The translations under genes and the position numbers were made by a program. The notes below the pieces were generated by a model that was not told the origin of the DNA, did no database searches, and saw only the letters and a program-made list of their open reading frames with translations. Of a DNA stretch of 64,000 bases, positions 36,073-50,800 are shown piece after piece (the stretch's first letter is position 1; the number at the start of each line of letters is the position of its first letter). Source of the DNA: Ichthyophthirius multifiliis (lineage: Eukaryota; Ciliophora; Oligohymenophorea; Hymenostomatida). The stretch spans positions 1 through 64,000 of the forward strand of contig NW_004086873.1 in the NCBI RefSeq assembly GCF_000220395.1. The letters run 5' to 3'.

Positions 36073-37633
36073 TCATTTCATGTTTTCTTTTAAATTTAAT
36101 TCACTTCTTAATAAATGACTACACTAAATATTCATACTTTCTAGCACTTTATTCATAGGGTACATTTCCAACTACTCAACGAAATACACGCAAGCCTCTT
36201 TTAAATTAATACTTTCATTATTTTCTGATTATAAACACATCAATCCATAATAATACTTACATTAGAATTTGTATTTATTTTTCTAACTTTAAGTATCATC
36301 CAAAAAATTTTCTATATAGCTTGGATAAGGGTGAACTTCCAATAAATTCATATATTAGGGTGATTCAAAAAGCCTCGTAAGTTTCCTTAGTCCGCTCTCC
36401 ACATGACCTTTCCATACAGTGTAGTCATTTTTATTAGTCGCAAGTATTTTAATTTCCAAAAAATGTTTATATTTTTTAAAAAACTTAAACGATTTAAATA
36501 AATCGGAATAATTTTTACTCCCGTTCTATATTTTACATATTGTCTCATATCCATGCCATAGTTATTCCTATATAATTCTTAAAGTGGTTGAAGAGACGTT
36601 ATGAGCGCAATTCATACATGGAAAACATGGAGTAATAATCATCATACTGCTCTTATATTCAGGTCTCCATTAATCTGCGCTTAGTTTCGAGTTTGCAACA
36701 TCATCTACTATATATTCCACTTAAACTGGAAAATCTTACCATCTCCACCTTGAATAAAGAAAAAAAAATCTCTCAAGTAATTAATTCAAAGAATAATTTG
36801 GAAAAAGTTAACAAATTTTAGAAACTAAAATTGTCCAACCAATTCCGCTCAAATAACCTATTATATTCGAATATATTCCCCTATTTTAAGCCCATAATTT
36901 TATACATTTTAATATGCTTTGAAAATTTTCATAGTTTTATATATTCTCCTTTTTACTTAACCATTCAGCTACTCTGTAACCATTAAATGATTTACATGAA
37001 CGCTCGTCCATCCCTAAAAGCATTTAATTACTTGTTAAATCAATTTTATCACTTTAAAATTATGTAGGGGCTCTTGCAAATGATAAGTCGAATAAAATTC
37101 CTTAAAATTACATTTTTATTATTGGAACCGAAGCTTCCTGGATTGGAAAAAGCTCCGTTATTTCCTTCTTTTATGAAAGTATATGAACTAAATCTCCGAA
37201 AAAATTTTTTTCTCGTTCTACATAAAATGGACATAAGCAAACTGCATCTATATCACTTCCTCTTGAATTTACCTATTTTATAATATGTTTTTGATTTTTT
37301 AATTTTATATTTTTTTTTGCCTACTTTTAATTTATATGAACCGAAAAAAAGTAAATCACCTCCGTGATTGTTTTCGATTTATTTTTCGGCATTTATTTAT
37401 TATATCCAATTTTTTATTATTATGCGTAATTGCTTTGCTGCTTCGTCTTTTTTTTATTATTCTTCTTCGCTTTCGGAATATTTATATTCTCCTTCAAGGA
37501 TTTATAGTATTTACTTTGATTCTTTTTCGTCTTGTTGGGATTTTATTGCATTTTAATCTAATGGTGTACGCGGATTTTATAAGGATAATAAAACTTTATT
37601 TTAATTTGTAAGGTAAATGAAACTATCAATCAT
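36073..37633 (-). CDS. PAP: Canonical nuclear poly(A) polymerase
   Basis: ATG 37633 (in frame with NPRTPLDQNAI) to TGA 36073, about 480 residues. An intron near 37,263-37,318 separates FFGSYKLKVG from NSRGSDIDAVCLCP. The first two catalytic Asp are in GSDIDAVC (about 37,245-37,257) and the third in GILFDLSFA (about 37,090). Later blocks are RSCKSFNGYRVAEWL, LKCIKLWAQNRGIYSNIIGY, GIGWTILVSKICQLFPN, MMIITPCFPCMNCAHNVS and VWKGHVESGLRKL, all typical of PAP core and RNA-binding domains. There is no Ser/Thr-rich C-terminal tail, so the protein is shorter than animal forms. It polyadenylates pre-mRNA after cleavage. Confidence 0.95.
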
Positions 37634-38164
37634 ATATATTTTTTTTTGATTTTTTTACAAAAATCTAATTTAAATATTTTTTATATTTTTTAAAATATAT
37701 ATATTTTATAAAAAAAAAGTAATAATGAGATTATTATTGATAAATAATCTAAAAATAAAATGAAATAAATTATTTAAAGAATCATTATTACAATTATTTA
37801 TTTATATAAGCTTTTTATAGTTTTTTTGTGTAAATTAATTTTATTAATTAATATTTTTTTTTAATTAAATAATTTAATTAAGGATAATTTTTCATATAAT
37901 TAATTAAGGATAATTTTTCATATAATTAAACTTTATTTAAATTATAATAGAAATATTATATATTTTAAATCATAATTTAAATTATATAATTTATATAAGA
38001 AGAATTTTTATTTAAATTTATTTAGTTATTAGTCTTCAATTATTAAATATGTAAATTAACATAATTTATTAAATATATGTTAATATAACTTTAATAAGTA
38101 AAAAAACAAATTCAAATTAAAACTACTGCATAGTAAAATTTATTTAAAAATAACTAAATTTTAA
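37634..38164. other. Divergent intergenic region with a tandem duplication
   Basis: It separates the starts of the PAP and VPS13 genes. It contains a perfect 26-bp direct duplication at 37,875-37,926. Confidence 0.7.
37875..37926. repeat. Perfect 26-bp tandem duplication
   Basis: The unit begins TTAATTAAGGATAATTTT and occurs twice head to tail without mismatch, in the promoter interval between PAP and VPS13. Confidence 0.9.
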
Positions 38165-39502
38165 ATGTTTAAATTTATGCCAACCAATTGGTTAGGTTCT
38201 ATAATCATAAGCAAAGTAATAAAAACAATAAAACTTTATTTTTATTGAAGCATATAAAAAAAAGTTCTTAAAACCTTATTTTGTTTAGATTGATGAATAA
38301 TAAATAGATGTCGGGTTTTGGAACGGTAATATAAAATCTATATTTTATATTAAAAGCAATATTAATTATATTTAGGTGAATTAATTTTAAAAAATTTAAT
38401 TTTAAAGAAAGAAATATTTCTTTTATATGGAATTAATATTGAAGTTGTTGATTCAATTATATAAGAAATAAAAATATAGATACCATGGAAAGCAATAAAA
38501 AAGCAAGTATATTTTTTGTTTATAAAAAAAATAAAATATAAATATAAAAAATAAAATATTTAAAAGCCTATAAAAATAGAAATAAATGGATTTAAAATGA
38601 TTGTTAGTAATAAATTAGACTAAACATAGGAAGAAAAAGAAGAAATGAAATCAAAATTATTATAAATTAAATTAGATACTTTATAATAATTTGAAAATTC
38701 ATTAGATAAATATTTTGAATAAAGACTAGAACATATTAAAAAGAAATAAAAAGATAAAAAAAAAACATAAGAAAATGGAAAAACGAAAAAAAAAGATTCT
38801 TTTTATTAAAATGCATTATAGGGAATATTATCTAATTTATAATTTAAAATAAATAATATAGAAATAATAAATATATATCATGTATTTTTTATTTAAATAA
38901 TATAATATTTATTTTTAAAAAATATATAAGATAAATAATTTTGAAGTTGTAAAAGTAGGATTGAATATTGATTAATTATATTTAGGAAGTGTAGATTAAC
39001 TTTTTAAACAGAATAATATTGATTCTATTTTTAAAGAAATTTAAATTAGAAACTTTTGTGTTTTTTTTGAATTTTATGATAGTTTTTTGGATACATATAT
39101 TTAAGTAATTTATTTTTATTTTTTTCTTATAAAATTTTATTAAAAGAATGATAATTATTTCAATATTAAAGATAAAAAAAATGGATATTTTTCATAAAAG
39201 TTTTATAAAAAAGATGAAGAAATTGAATAGATTTTATAAGAAAAAACTGATAATTATATATTAAAAAACTTTAATGTGGACATAAAATTAAAAATAGATA
39301 TTTAAAATAATTATAAAGCAGATGTAAATGTAACAATAGATGATGCTGTTATTTTTTTAAAACAAAACTAAGTAAGACTATTGATAAAATCTCTAAAAGA
39401 ATTAGCTACTTATAATTCTAAAAGACCAAAAATAAGACCAAAAGAAAAAAGTTAGGATCAAAGTGAGCCTAATGGAACAGAGTAATGGTGGAGATATATA
39501 AG

Positions 39503-39569
<67 letters not shown>

Positions 39570-42500
39570 CTTATATAAAAATTAAATATAATTATATAAA
39601 GTTGATAAAATAATAACATTAAAGTAATTACCTAATTCAGTAAAATAAAAAGGATTAATGGGTTTTTTAAGAGCAGTTAAATACAGAAGGTTTTATACAA
39701 AAAAAAGAATGAACTCTAAATTAAAAGAAAACGAAACTTACTTTTTGGATAAATTTGAAATTGATTTTCCTTTGTCATAGTTAATTATTTTAAGGCAAAT
39801 GTCAATAAATAGTCTTGTGGATAATAAATTAAAATTAATGTCTTCCCATTATGACGAAAGGGTTGATGCTGAAAAATGGTTTTATAGTATAGATAAAGAT
39901 TTTTAAAAATCGAAAATATTGAATTTAAATGTATATTATTTAAATGATGTTAATTTTGATAAAGCAAATATTGGAAATTCTTAAAATACTGAAAATACAC
40001 TTGAAAGTGAAAAAAGAGAAAATAAAGATTAATAAAATGAATAAAACTCTTTTTTTACTTATAATGTTGAAGTCTAAATGAAAAGCTTTTAAATTTTAAT
40101 TGAGGAAAATTAGATGTTATAAGATATTAAAAATCTTCATTACTAAGCAACTTTAATTAAAGATACTCTTTATAATAAACCAAGACTTTAATAATAAGTA
40201 TTTTTTTGTTTTTGTTTTTTTTATTTTATTTTATGTTTTTTTTTTTTATGGAATAATTTAGATTTTATCACATATAAAGAAAAATTTTATTAATGAACTA
40301 AGTAAGAAAGGGATTAAATAATTTTAATAAAATGATAAAGATTAAGAAAATAAACAAGAAAATTCTAAAATCATTGATGCATCGATTTGGAATTTCGAAA
40401 CTTTTAAAAATTATAAAAAATTGCTTTTGCATTTAAAAATGAATTCTTTACTTTTAATTTTTAACTAAGATAGTTTATATACGAATCAATTATAAATAGA
40501 TGTTGGTCAAATAAATATAACTGATATGCATTCTTTAAATAAATGTTATAATTAAATAATGGAAATTAAAGAAGGAATATAAATTATATTTAAAACTGAA
40601 GTCATAAAAATAAATAAATCAGCATTATCAGTAAAAGCAATTTAAAAAATCACACATAATTCTTTAGATGTAAATATTCCTACTTTAATTTTTACTCTAA
40701 CTAAACCATTTATAGAAAGATGCAGTAAATATATATAAATTTATTTTTATTTTTTATTTTTATAAAAAAAAGATGTTTTAAGTTAATTATTATTTTTCGA
40801 TCCTGAAAAAGTATTAACAAAAAGAAAAAAAGATGAGAATAATATACAAATAGATTACGATTGTTATAAATAAGAACAGTTTTTTAATTAATTTTTAATG
40901 TAAAAAGATATAGAAACTACATTTTTAAATCTTTCTGTATAAATCGGAAAAATAAATGTCTATTTACCTATAAATTATTAAATAGCATCTGATATTTTAA
41001 CATTTTAAATAAAAAATTTAAAAATTTTTAAACGAGAACATGATACAGAACTACATTAAGAAAACTTAAATTAGTCATTTAAATAAAAAGATGAATAAGA
41101 AGAAAAATTATAAGAGCCTTTATTAATAAATATATATTGTATGAAAATTTTAATTGTATAAGACTATGATTGGGAAGAAAAGAAAAATATATTTTTACAT
41201 AATTATAAAAAAATAGAAAAAAACTAATTGAATAGGGATGATTTTTAAAAAAAAATTGTATAAATCGAAAACGTGGAAACTATACTCGAAACACTTCCTA
41301 TATAAATAAAAATAGAAACGAAATATACAAAAAGTTAAATTGGAGTTATTCATAAATTAGAAAGTAATAAAAAAATAAATTTAATTAAGCATATTACCCC
41401 TTAATGTTATTAATATACGATTTCTTTACCTTTTCTTATAGTCAATATGTCTATTAAATAAATGTAATTAATAATGTATTTAATTTAAATGTGGGCTATT
41501 AAAGGTTATACATTTTAATCATTTGTTAATGAATAAGATGATTAATAATAGAATAAGGGCAATGGAACTAGTACATCTAATGTATATGAAAATAACTACA
41601 TAATTGATCCCAATATTATATATACGCCATAAATTATTGAAATGTTAAAAGTGCATAATTTTAGTATTGTTGAGGTCAATTTAGATGGAGTTTAGGTGAA
41701 TTTTAGGGTGTGTTCTAAGGAAAAATAAAGAAATATGAAGATATTATTTATCATTAAAATAATATTTTGAGCTTTAATTTAGGTAATATTCTATATTTAA
41801 GCGAAAATAAATATTTTCATAATTCTTAAAAAATTTATGTGGGAGAAATGATTATCAAAAATTAAAATTGTTGCAATTATGATATTAATGAAAATTGAAA
41901 CATTTTTGTACTTATTATTTGGCTTAAAGTGATTATTAAATTGTTATGTAAAAAGAATATCCGAAAAATTAAGATATTAGTTAATTTTTGAGTATATAAA
42001 ATATTAATTCATCTTTATAAAAAATTAATAATTTAAATGAATCAAACGCAAGTTTAGAAAAAGATTTGGAAGAGTTTTTTAAGGATAAAAATTTCAATTA
42101 ACATCAGAATATTTTTGAATAGTTAAAAAATGATTGTAGAGTATAGTAATAGAATTAATAAACTAAAAAAAATGAAGATGAAGAAGAATAATTGAAGATT
42201 ATTTAAAATCTATAAATCTTTGAAGAAGAGTAGCTAATTTTAAATTAAAAGCTTTAAAAAAATCATAAATGTTAATAATGTTTTGATAAAAATTCTTAGA
42301 AAAACTTCCTCATTTTAAATTTTTAGGAATATATTGGACTAGAGTTTGATTAAAAACATGATATTTTTATTTCTATTAATTCCTATAATTCAGAATATTA
42401 TGTTGCTTAGCCAAATGATCAGGATAAAAGTTTACCTTAATAAATATCTGTTTCCTTAAAAAAAGTTATCTTAACAATAGATCCTAATTAATTAGCTTAT

Positions 42501-45500
42501 TTAAAAAATATTATTGATGTTACTGATATTTATATTCGATAAAGAATAGAAGATTTTAAGGAGTTTATGTAAATTAAAGGTTTTTCAGCAAATTTTTAAG
42601 ATGAAAAATAATAAAAAGAAAATATAATCTAAGATAATGAAATTATTAATAAAAGAATTTTTTAAAATTTAGAATTATCTATTCCTTCTTTCAGTATAAT
42701 AATGATGCATAATGTCCCGTATAAAAACTAAGAAAAAATATTAAAACCTGTGTTTTTATTGAATATGTAGAATTCTGTTTTTTCTAAAATAATATATAAA
42801 AATAATAAATAAACTAAATTTACTTCTAAAGATATCGCTTTATTTGATGTTAGTGAGAAATCTGGATTACTTACATAGTATATTTAATTTTATTTATTTT
42901 TTTAATTACAAAAATAGGACTTTAGGTAATAAAGAAGATGAAACAAATGAATTTAGTTTTGAAATGATTTCTTCTGATTCTGAATAATTTAATTTATTAA
43001 ATAATTATTCTTCCTATATTGGCTTAAAATTAAAAAACAGTAAGATAGTATTTTTAAAAAGAAATATAATGGAACTATAAGTCTATATAAGGTAATTTTT
43101 AGTCGAGGCTTTTACTAACAAAGCATAGAAGAAAATTCTTAATTTATAAAATAATACAGTAGACTTATGATAAAATAGAAATACGATTTATATTATAAAT
43201 AATAGATAAATATTGCAGATGGAATGGGAGAATAAAGCCATCATTAGGAGAAATAAAGTTCTGATTCTAGAATAGAAATTACAGTAATAAATTCTGTGGC
43301 TGCAGCCTATAGAAATTCTTTGAGTGTAAGTGATGGAATATTTTTAAAGTTTTCCAAAATAGGGTATTGGTTTACAGGAAAATGGGGTATGGATTTTGCT
43401 AAGGATGGCTTGATAGATAAAGGACTCCATTTTTTTGAAAATGAAGAAAATTTGATGAATTAGACTTTTTAAGAAGTTCATTCTTAAGTTTTTTAAGAAA
43501 TAGAAAATTTTGATGATGTTAAGAGTTTGGAAGATAGTGTAAACAATTTATAAAAAATAAATAATGATTTCTGCTCAGTTGATTATAATGATAGTATTCA
43601 TATTGAAAATTTTAAGCCTAAATAAACTTAGAACTTAATTTAAGAAGCGGAATGTCTTAAAGAAGAAAGCTAAAATTCGAAATAATAATAAAAAATTTAT
43701 TTTAAAAATTAATATTAATAAAATTTCTCGGAAAAATAGTTTTAAAATGTAAATTAGAATTTTTAAAAATAAGAAATTGTGGAAATTTAAAAAATATAAA
43801 TTTGGAATTTGTAAGCTTTTACTTCTGAAAAATATTTAAATAAAGTAAAAATATTTTTGTTTTATTATTCCTATATTATTATTTTTTTTAGGATTTGTTT
43901 ATTTAATCTCCATAAGATATACCTTCAGTTGAAGTAAGCATAATTTTTGAAGACAAAGAGTTTGAGAGTTATAGTTCAATTTAATAAGATATATTTCCTA
44001 TGAGAATATAAATAAAAATACCACAACTTAATTTATATATCTACGATAGAGATTACTGTACTTTATGTAAATTTTTCTAAGAAAATCTTGCTGAAGCTGC
44101 AAGAACTGTTTTTTTAAATTAAGATTTTGATATTTAAAACTTTAATGTATTTTAATTTAATTATTTTTTTTGTTAAAATAAAAATAAATCATATTTTTTT
44201 CAGATTTGGTAATTTTGTGATATAGAAGTAGGTTAGATTAGTTTAAAATGCTTTTAAGGATAAAGAGATGATTTATTGTTCTATTTATAAGACAAATATG
44301 ATTTTAATTATTAAGATTATCGATTAGATAATAACCTATATAATCATGAAATAAAATTAAAATAGAAATCATCATAATAAAAGAAAAAAGAAGAAGCATT
44401 AAAAACATCTGCCTTAAAGTTAGAAATATAAAATAATAAAGAGTAATAAAGTTAAAGTCAAGGTCAAGGACAAGGACAAGGTCAAAATTCTTAAAAAAAT
44501 TAACAAAATTAAGAAAAAAATATTAAATTAAATGAAAATTTTATTAATTTTTTGGATATTATTTAAGAAAGCTAAAATTAACTTCTATAAAAGTACACTA
44601 ATGTATTTCTTGTACATAATCCAGCAAGTTTAGGTATATTTATATTTTTATTTTTTGATAAAATATATTTATAAAAGCTGAAATAAATATAAATAATTTA
44701 ATTTATCATTTTTATATGAGAGAAAATGGTGGAAAGTTAATGAAATTATGGGTTTCTAAAATAAAAATAAATGATTTTAGATTAACAAGTTAAATGAAAA
44801 ATAGTTAAATTTTGTTTGATATTGGTAAATGGCAATAATAATAAACAAACTCGAAATTTTAATTTAAAGAAAAAGAATATAAAGATAATGATAGTATTTA
44901 GAGCTCGGATTTAGAAATAAATAAAGACTTTGATGAATTTAATAATGAAGAAGAAAAGGGAGAACAAAAAGAAGAGGAAGATAAAGAAGCTAATAATAAA
45001 AAAAATGATTAAAATTTAAGCTTTGAAAATAATTAGCATAATTAGCAAATAGTAAAAATATCATAATCAAATATTTAAGATGAAATAAGCAAAATCAATT
45101 AAAACTAGACATAGAATAAACAAACATTTTGGTAAAAAGTCAAATAGTTCTTCTCAAGAATATGTTAAAAAAGAAAATAATAAGAAGACGACAATACTAA
45201 CCAGGACTAGGTTTCTTAAAATTATAAATTTTAAGAATAAGATAAAGATTAAAATTAAAAATATATAAAAAAAAAAAAAAAATTAGTTTTAAGTAAAAAA
45301 AAAAAATATAAAGATATTTAAATATAAATATTATATTTAAAAAAAAAGAAAACGATACATTAATTTGGCCTTAAGATAATTTTCCACAAGTAAGAAAATG
45401 GGTTATATATAATTACAATTAATGCTTATGTAAACAAAATATTTTTTTAATTTATTTATATAAAAAAAAATAGCAAAAACATTAGATCATTAAATAATAA

Positions 45501-47825
45501 ATTTCGAATACATGGATTAAAAATTTTAACAGTTTTTATATAATGACATGTATAAATATTTAGGAAAAGAAATAAAAGATTTAATAAATTATGGTGCTTA
45601 AAACAAAGACTTAAAAAATAAAAATAGTAGTAAAGTTATTGATAAAATTTTTACCAATTTGAATGAAGGATACTCCTTATGTGATTTAAAATTAGTTTTT
45701 GTTTCTTAACCAGATGGTGAGAAATTAATAAAAATAAATCTTTTTCGCAAAAACTTGGTTTTTTTAAACGATTTTGTAGATGATTTAGTTAAATTTTTCC
45801 GAACTCCATTTAATGGTTCAGATGATATTGAAAGTAAATATTTTTTCAAACAGCCAGATTATAATAATTATCCTCCTATGGTGGTTAAGATTTTAGCCAA
45901 AGATATATGGGCTATAATACATGAAAATCTAAACGACTATTCTTAAAATTGCCTTGCGATTAATTTAGATGTGGACTATTTATAAGAGTGGATAGGAGAT
46001 AGTTTTATGGGACCAGGAAGTGCCTATATGGACATAAATGCAAATTTAAATAGGGTTTAAATTTTTAAATCTGAGTTTTTATATAAAGCCTAATAGTAGT
46101 AGATTTAAAATAGTAAAGGGATTAATTCTTCAATTTATAAAGTTATTAGATAAATAAAATAGATGAAATTAAACAAATAATAAAATAAAATATTTCATGA
46201 AGGAGATGAATTATAGTAGAACAATATTTAGCAATAGGATGATTTATCTAAAATTGATATTTATGACAATTAATTAATTTATGAAGATCAAAATTAAAAT
46301 ATTATTATTCCATTTTCGATTAATTTTTCTAATAAATATAAGATTGAATTTTATAAAAATAGGGTTAATTTTCCTGATTTAAATATTTTGAGTTAAATTG
46401 AAAATGATGATAATAAATAAAATATGAAAAATTAAGATAATACGTAGGATTTTTCTAGTCAAGGAAATGGAAATTTCACAAATTAAGAAGTTGTGATTAA
46501 AATTGATAATAATAAAATACATAAATTTAGGAATATTATTATTTGCATTTCTTAGGTAAAAAAAATAATCGGAATTACTTCATCTTTATTTAACCCTTCT
46601 TATTATACAATCCATAGGGTTACAGATTTCAGGTAAATTATAAATGTATAGAATAGGATTAGATATTCGAATAATAAAATACATGACATATTATACAATT
46701 AAAAATAAAGTACAGAAAATTTTTATATTATATCGAATAATTAAGAAAAAATAATTAATTATGATTAAATTTAAAATTTCGAGCCTATTAGGATGTCTTG
46801 GGAGTAAATTTAGGCTCAGAATATTTAATTTTAGGAAAAATGTATAAATGTAATGAAAATATAATTGTAAAGATTTAAAATCGAGGTATTGAAAAATTCT
46901 TTTGGAAATTAAATTTCTAAAATAAAAATTTCTAAATTAATTATGAAAAAAATCACAAAATATAATAATTATTATCTAGGACTTAAAGGATGTTTAAAAA
47001 TAAAATATTTTAATAAAAGGAAATAATTCTACGAGCCATTTTTAGAACCTTGGACTTTTTTTATAAGAAAAAAATTAATTGATTCTTAGATAAGTATTTA
47101 AAAGCACTAAGATATAGAATTAGAAATAAAGAATTTTGTAAAATAAAATAAAATAAAAAATGAAGAATAACAAAGCATTCCTGAAAGTGTATAATTAAAT
47201 GAAAATTCTCTTAATATTAATATAAGTACTGCTTTTTTAGAAACAGCTATTGAAACTGCAAATATATACAGCGAACCTTAAAATACAGAAGATCCTTATT
47301 AAATTTAGAATAATTTGGGATATGGGGTACTTTTTACTATAGGCGAAAAAAAGAAGATTTATATTGAAAATTTACTTTAGTAGTTTGTAGAATCAGGAAA
47401 AAATAAAAATGTTTAGCCTAAATTTACTTAAGAGAAAGATTAAAATAATAATCCTATAAAAAATAACAAAAGTAGAAATTTTTTAGTAAATTTTATTATT
47501 TTAAATGAAGAAAAAGATAAGAGACTTAATAATCTAGAATAAAAATATATGAATAATGTTATAAATTAATTATAGAAATAATTAAATTAGCCTTAAAGAG
47601 TTTAAGGAAATTAATAAGATTATGCGAAAGCAATGAATTTTTTAAGTTAATTTACTTTGAGAAAAAATAAAACATAGTTTAATTAAACTTAATAGGAAAG
47701 TCTTTCTAGTACTGCAGGTAATTTTGCAACTTTTTTATGTGTAAATTATGGAAATTCTAATCAAATGAATTTAAGTTAAAGTTATAATTCATATAATTAA
47801 GATAGAGAAAATATTATTATAAATA

Positions 47826-47875
<50 letters not shown>

Positions 47876-50800
47876 TGAATTAAATTAATAATGAAAAAGG
47901 TAATGAGAAAAATATTAAAGGACGAAAATTACTAATTACTAAAAATTTTAGCGAATATAGAACTATTAATAATGTTTCCTTGGATTTTGTAGGAAAGTAA
48001 TTCTATGAAATTGAGTCTATTAATTCTGATTTAAATAATGAAGTATAAAAATAAAATAAAGAATAATAAAATAAATTAATGTAAAATTTCATGTTTACAA
48101 GCAAAAAAAGATTACCTGGATGGGATAAACATTATTTTGTTTTAGAAACAAATATAGACCAAAAATAAGGACACAAAATGATAAGAATATCTAGCTCTAT
48201 TAATTTATATAATAATTTAAATGAGAATCTTAAAGTTTATTTATATTTAAATCCTACACAAAAAAATTTATATTAATTAAAATAAATAAACTAATTTAAA
48301 ATTTAAACTTAATCTAAATAATAAGTGGAAATAAATAAGTTTAATTTACCTTTTATATAAATTAAAATGAATATAAATGATTTTGAAAATATAGATGCTA
48401 AGCATAATAAAACTTAAACAAAAACTATTTTCGAAGTAAAAAAAAATTAAAACATTAACATACCTCTATAATATTTGGAAAAATTCGCCTTTATTGGCTT
48501 TGAAATTTCTGAATAAGATAAAAAATATTAGAATGAAAAAAACTAACAACAAAATGAAGAGAAAGACATTAACTTTTATGCTTTAAGTGACCTAATTAGA
48601 AACAATAGTTATATATCAGATTTTGAAACTGATGATGAGAATATATTCGTGGACATTTTGGGTTAAATAGAAGACAAAAATACACGTTTGGTACATAAAT
48701 AAGATGTTTAAATAGATACCCAAGAAAGTTTTTTTTTTATTTCGACAATAAAAAACCGATAAATAATTTAGTCAACTTATAAAACTAAAGAAACTGAAAA
48801 TTTTTGTTATGATACTATTTTAGTAGTAAACCCAGTTTTAAAAATAACAAACGCAACAGTTTTAAATTTTTAAATTTAAATAGGTGATTAATAAATAAAA
48901 AAAGTACTTTTTATGGATCAATCTGTAATTCCTTATAAAGTTAAGTGGAGCCAATAAGTGTAATTAAGTATAAAAAAATATGATTAAAAAGATGAGAAAA
49001 CAACGTAATAAAATAAATTTATACATATAAATGTTTTTCCAATGAAATTTAAAAAAACTGAAGTGCATAAATTAAGTGGAAAAGATTTGGATTTTTTCTT
49101 ACATTTTGAACATATTAAAATTTCAAAACATTGCAGGGAAATTATTATGTATATTCCTTATTTAATTCATAATAAATCTTAATAGGATTTAGTTTATAGT
49201 GATGGTCAATATCTCGCTTATTATAAAAAATATGAAAAAAATTAAAAATATAATATTGCCAATGATATTGAACAAATAAAAGAAAACAATATGCAAAATT
49301 CGAATATTCCTGTAGATATTTAAACCCTTTATTAAAATAAAGTATAAGTGTTATCATCTTCAAATAATATTAGAGTTATGAAATTCGCTTTTAGGGATAC
49401 TAAAACGGCTTTGGACTATGATTGGTCATAAAAAATTAGTCTATAATAAAAAAATAATGTCAATATTCCTTTAATGAATTATAATAAAAACGAATTCGAG
49501 TTTAATGTGAATATTAGATAGTGTTAGGGGAGTTTTTATAGGACAAATATTATTGAAATAAAACCAAAATATTATATTTTTAATTTCACGAGTTAAACTT
49601 TGGATATTTTCTAATATTTAGATGATGATAATAATGTAAAAATTTTCACTTTATAATCTTAGAAATCTAAGGAGTTCTTTTGGGTCACTAAAAGTTATAA
49701 AAAAGCTATTTAATTGTAAATTATAGATTTTAATGATATAAAAGATAAATAAGAAACGTAACAACCGAAAAAAAAATTTTCGATTTCAAGAGAAAAAAAA
49801 GTAAGTAATAATACATTTGAAAACAAAAGTTTAAAAGATAACATAAAAAAAAAAAATTATTTAAAAAGTAATCCTTTTAAAATTAATGAAGTAATTAAAT
49901 ATTTTTAAATATATAAATATTTATTTTTACTTTTTTTATAAAGATAAATGATTTTGCTGTAAAACTTCCTTTTTTGTAAAATTAAAAGAAATAATATAAA
50001 TATATTACAGTTAATATTTTATTTTAAGATAATGTAATATGTATAAAACTAAGTGAAAAATAATAACCTCCTTATATTATATATAATTAAACATCTCATG
50101 AAATATTTATTTAGCAATTTATTAATAATAAAGATAATAGACTAATGTGTTGTGGAAGTAAAAAAAAAAACTTCACAACAGAAAGGAAAATTATTTTTCC
50201 TAAATAAAGAATTCGATTTACTTGGGATCACTGGATTTTAGACAGTGATAAATAGATATAAGTTGAAATCGAATAAGTAAAATAAGTTTATAATTTAGAT
50301 AAATTAAAAAACTATGAGCCTATAACATTATAAAAAAGCGATAATATAAATAATAATATCCAAAACTAGCTCTAAAAATAAAAAAATAAGCTTTTATTTA
50401 AAAAAGGTTATTTAAATATTTGCGATAACTTCAAAAATGTATTCCGCTAATATTTCTGTGTATTAGATATAAATAAATAAAAAATAAAACTTTATATAAT
50501 TAATGTAAAATACTAAACAATAAAAATTTTAGGAGCAAAACTTGAATAAAGCCGAAACGGTTTTTTGATTACGACAAATACTTAAAAAATGTTCGAAGTA
50601 AAGATTTAAAATCAATCAAAAGAATATATTGATTGGTATAATTGTATTCATTAGTCTATATTAGTAAATACTCCTGAAAAGGTCGATTTTAAAATAGAAC
50701 CTAGAAACGGGACTATGGAAATTACATTTTTTGTTTAAAGAATAGGTATTTATAACAATAATAACAATAGTAAAAACAAAGTCGAGAATGAATTAATTAC

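Noticed and set aside
37049-37611. Several short open frames on both strands
   Set aside because: They overlap the conserved catalytic region of the canonical poly(A) polymerase in other frames.
47741-47876. Frame change inside the AAT repeat of VPS13
   Set aside because: A ~35-nt intron starting GTAAATTATG before the repeat puts the poly-Asn run and the following sequence in one frame.
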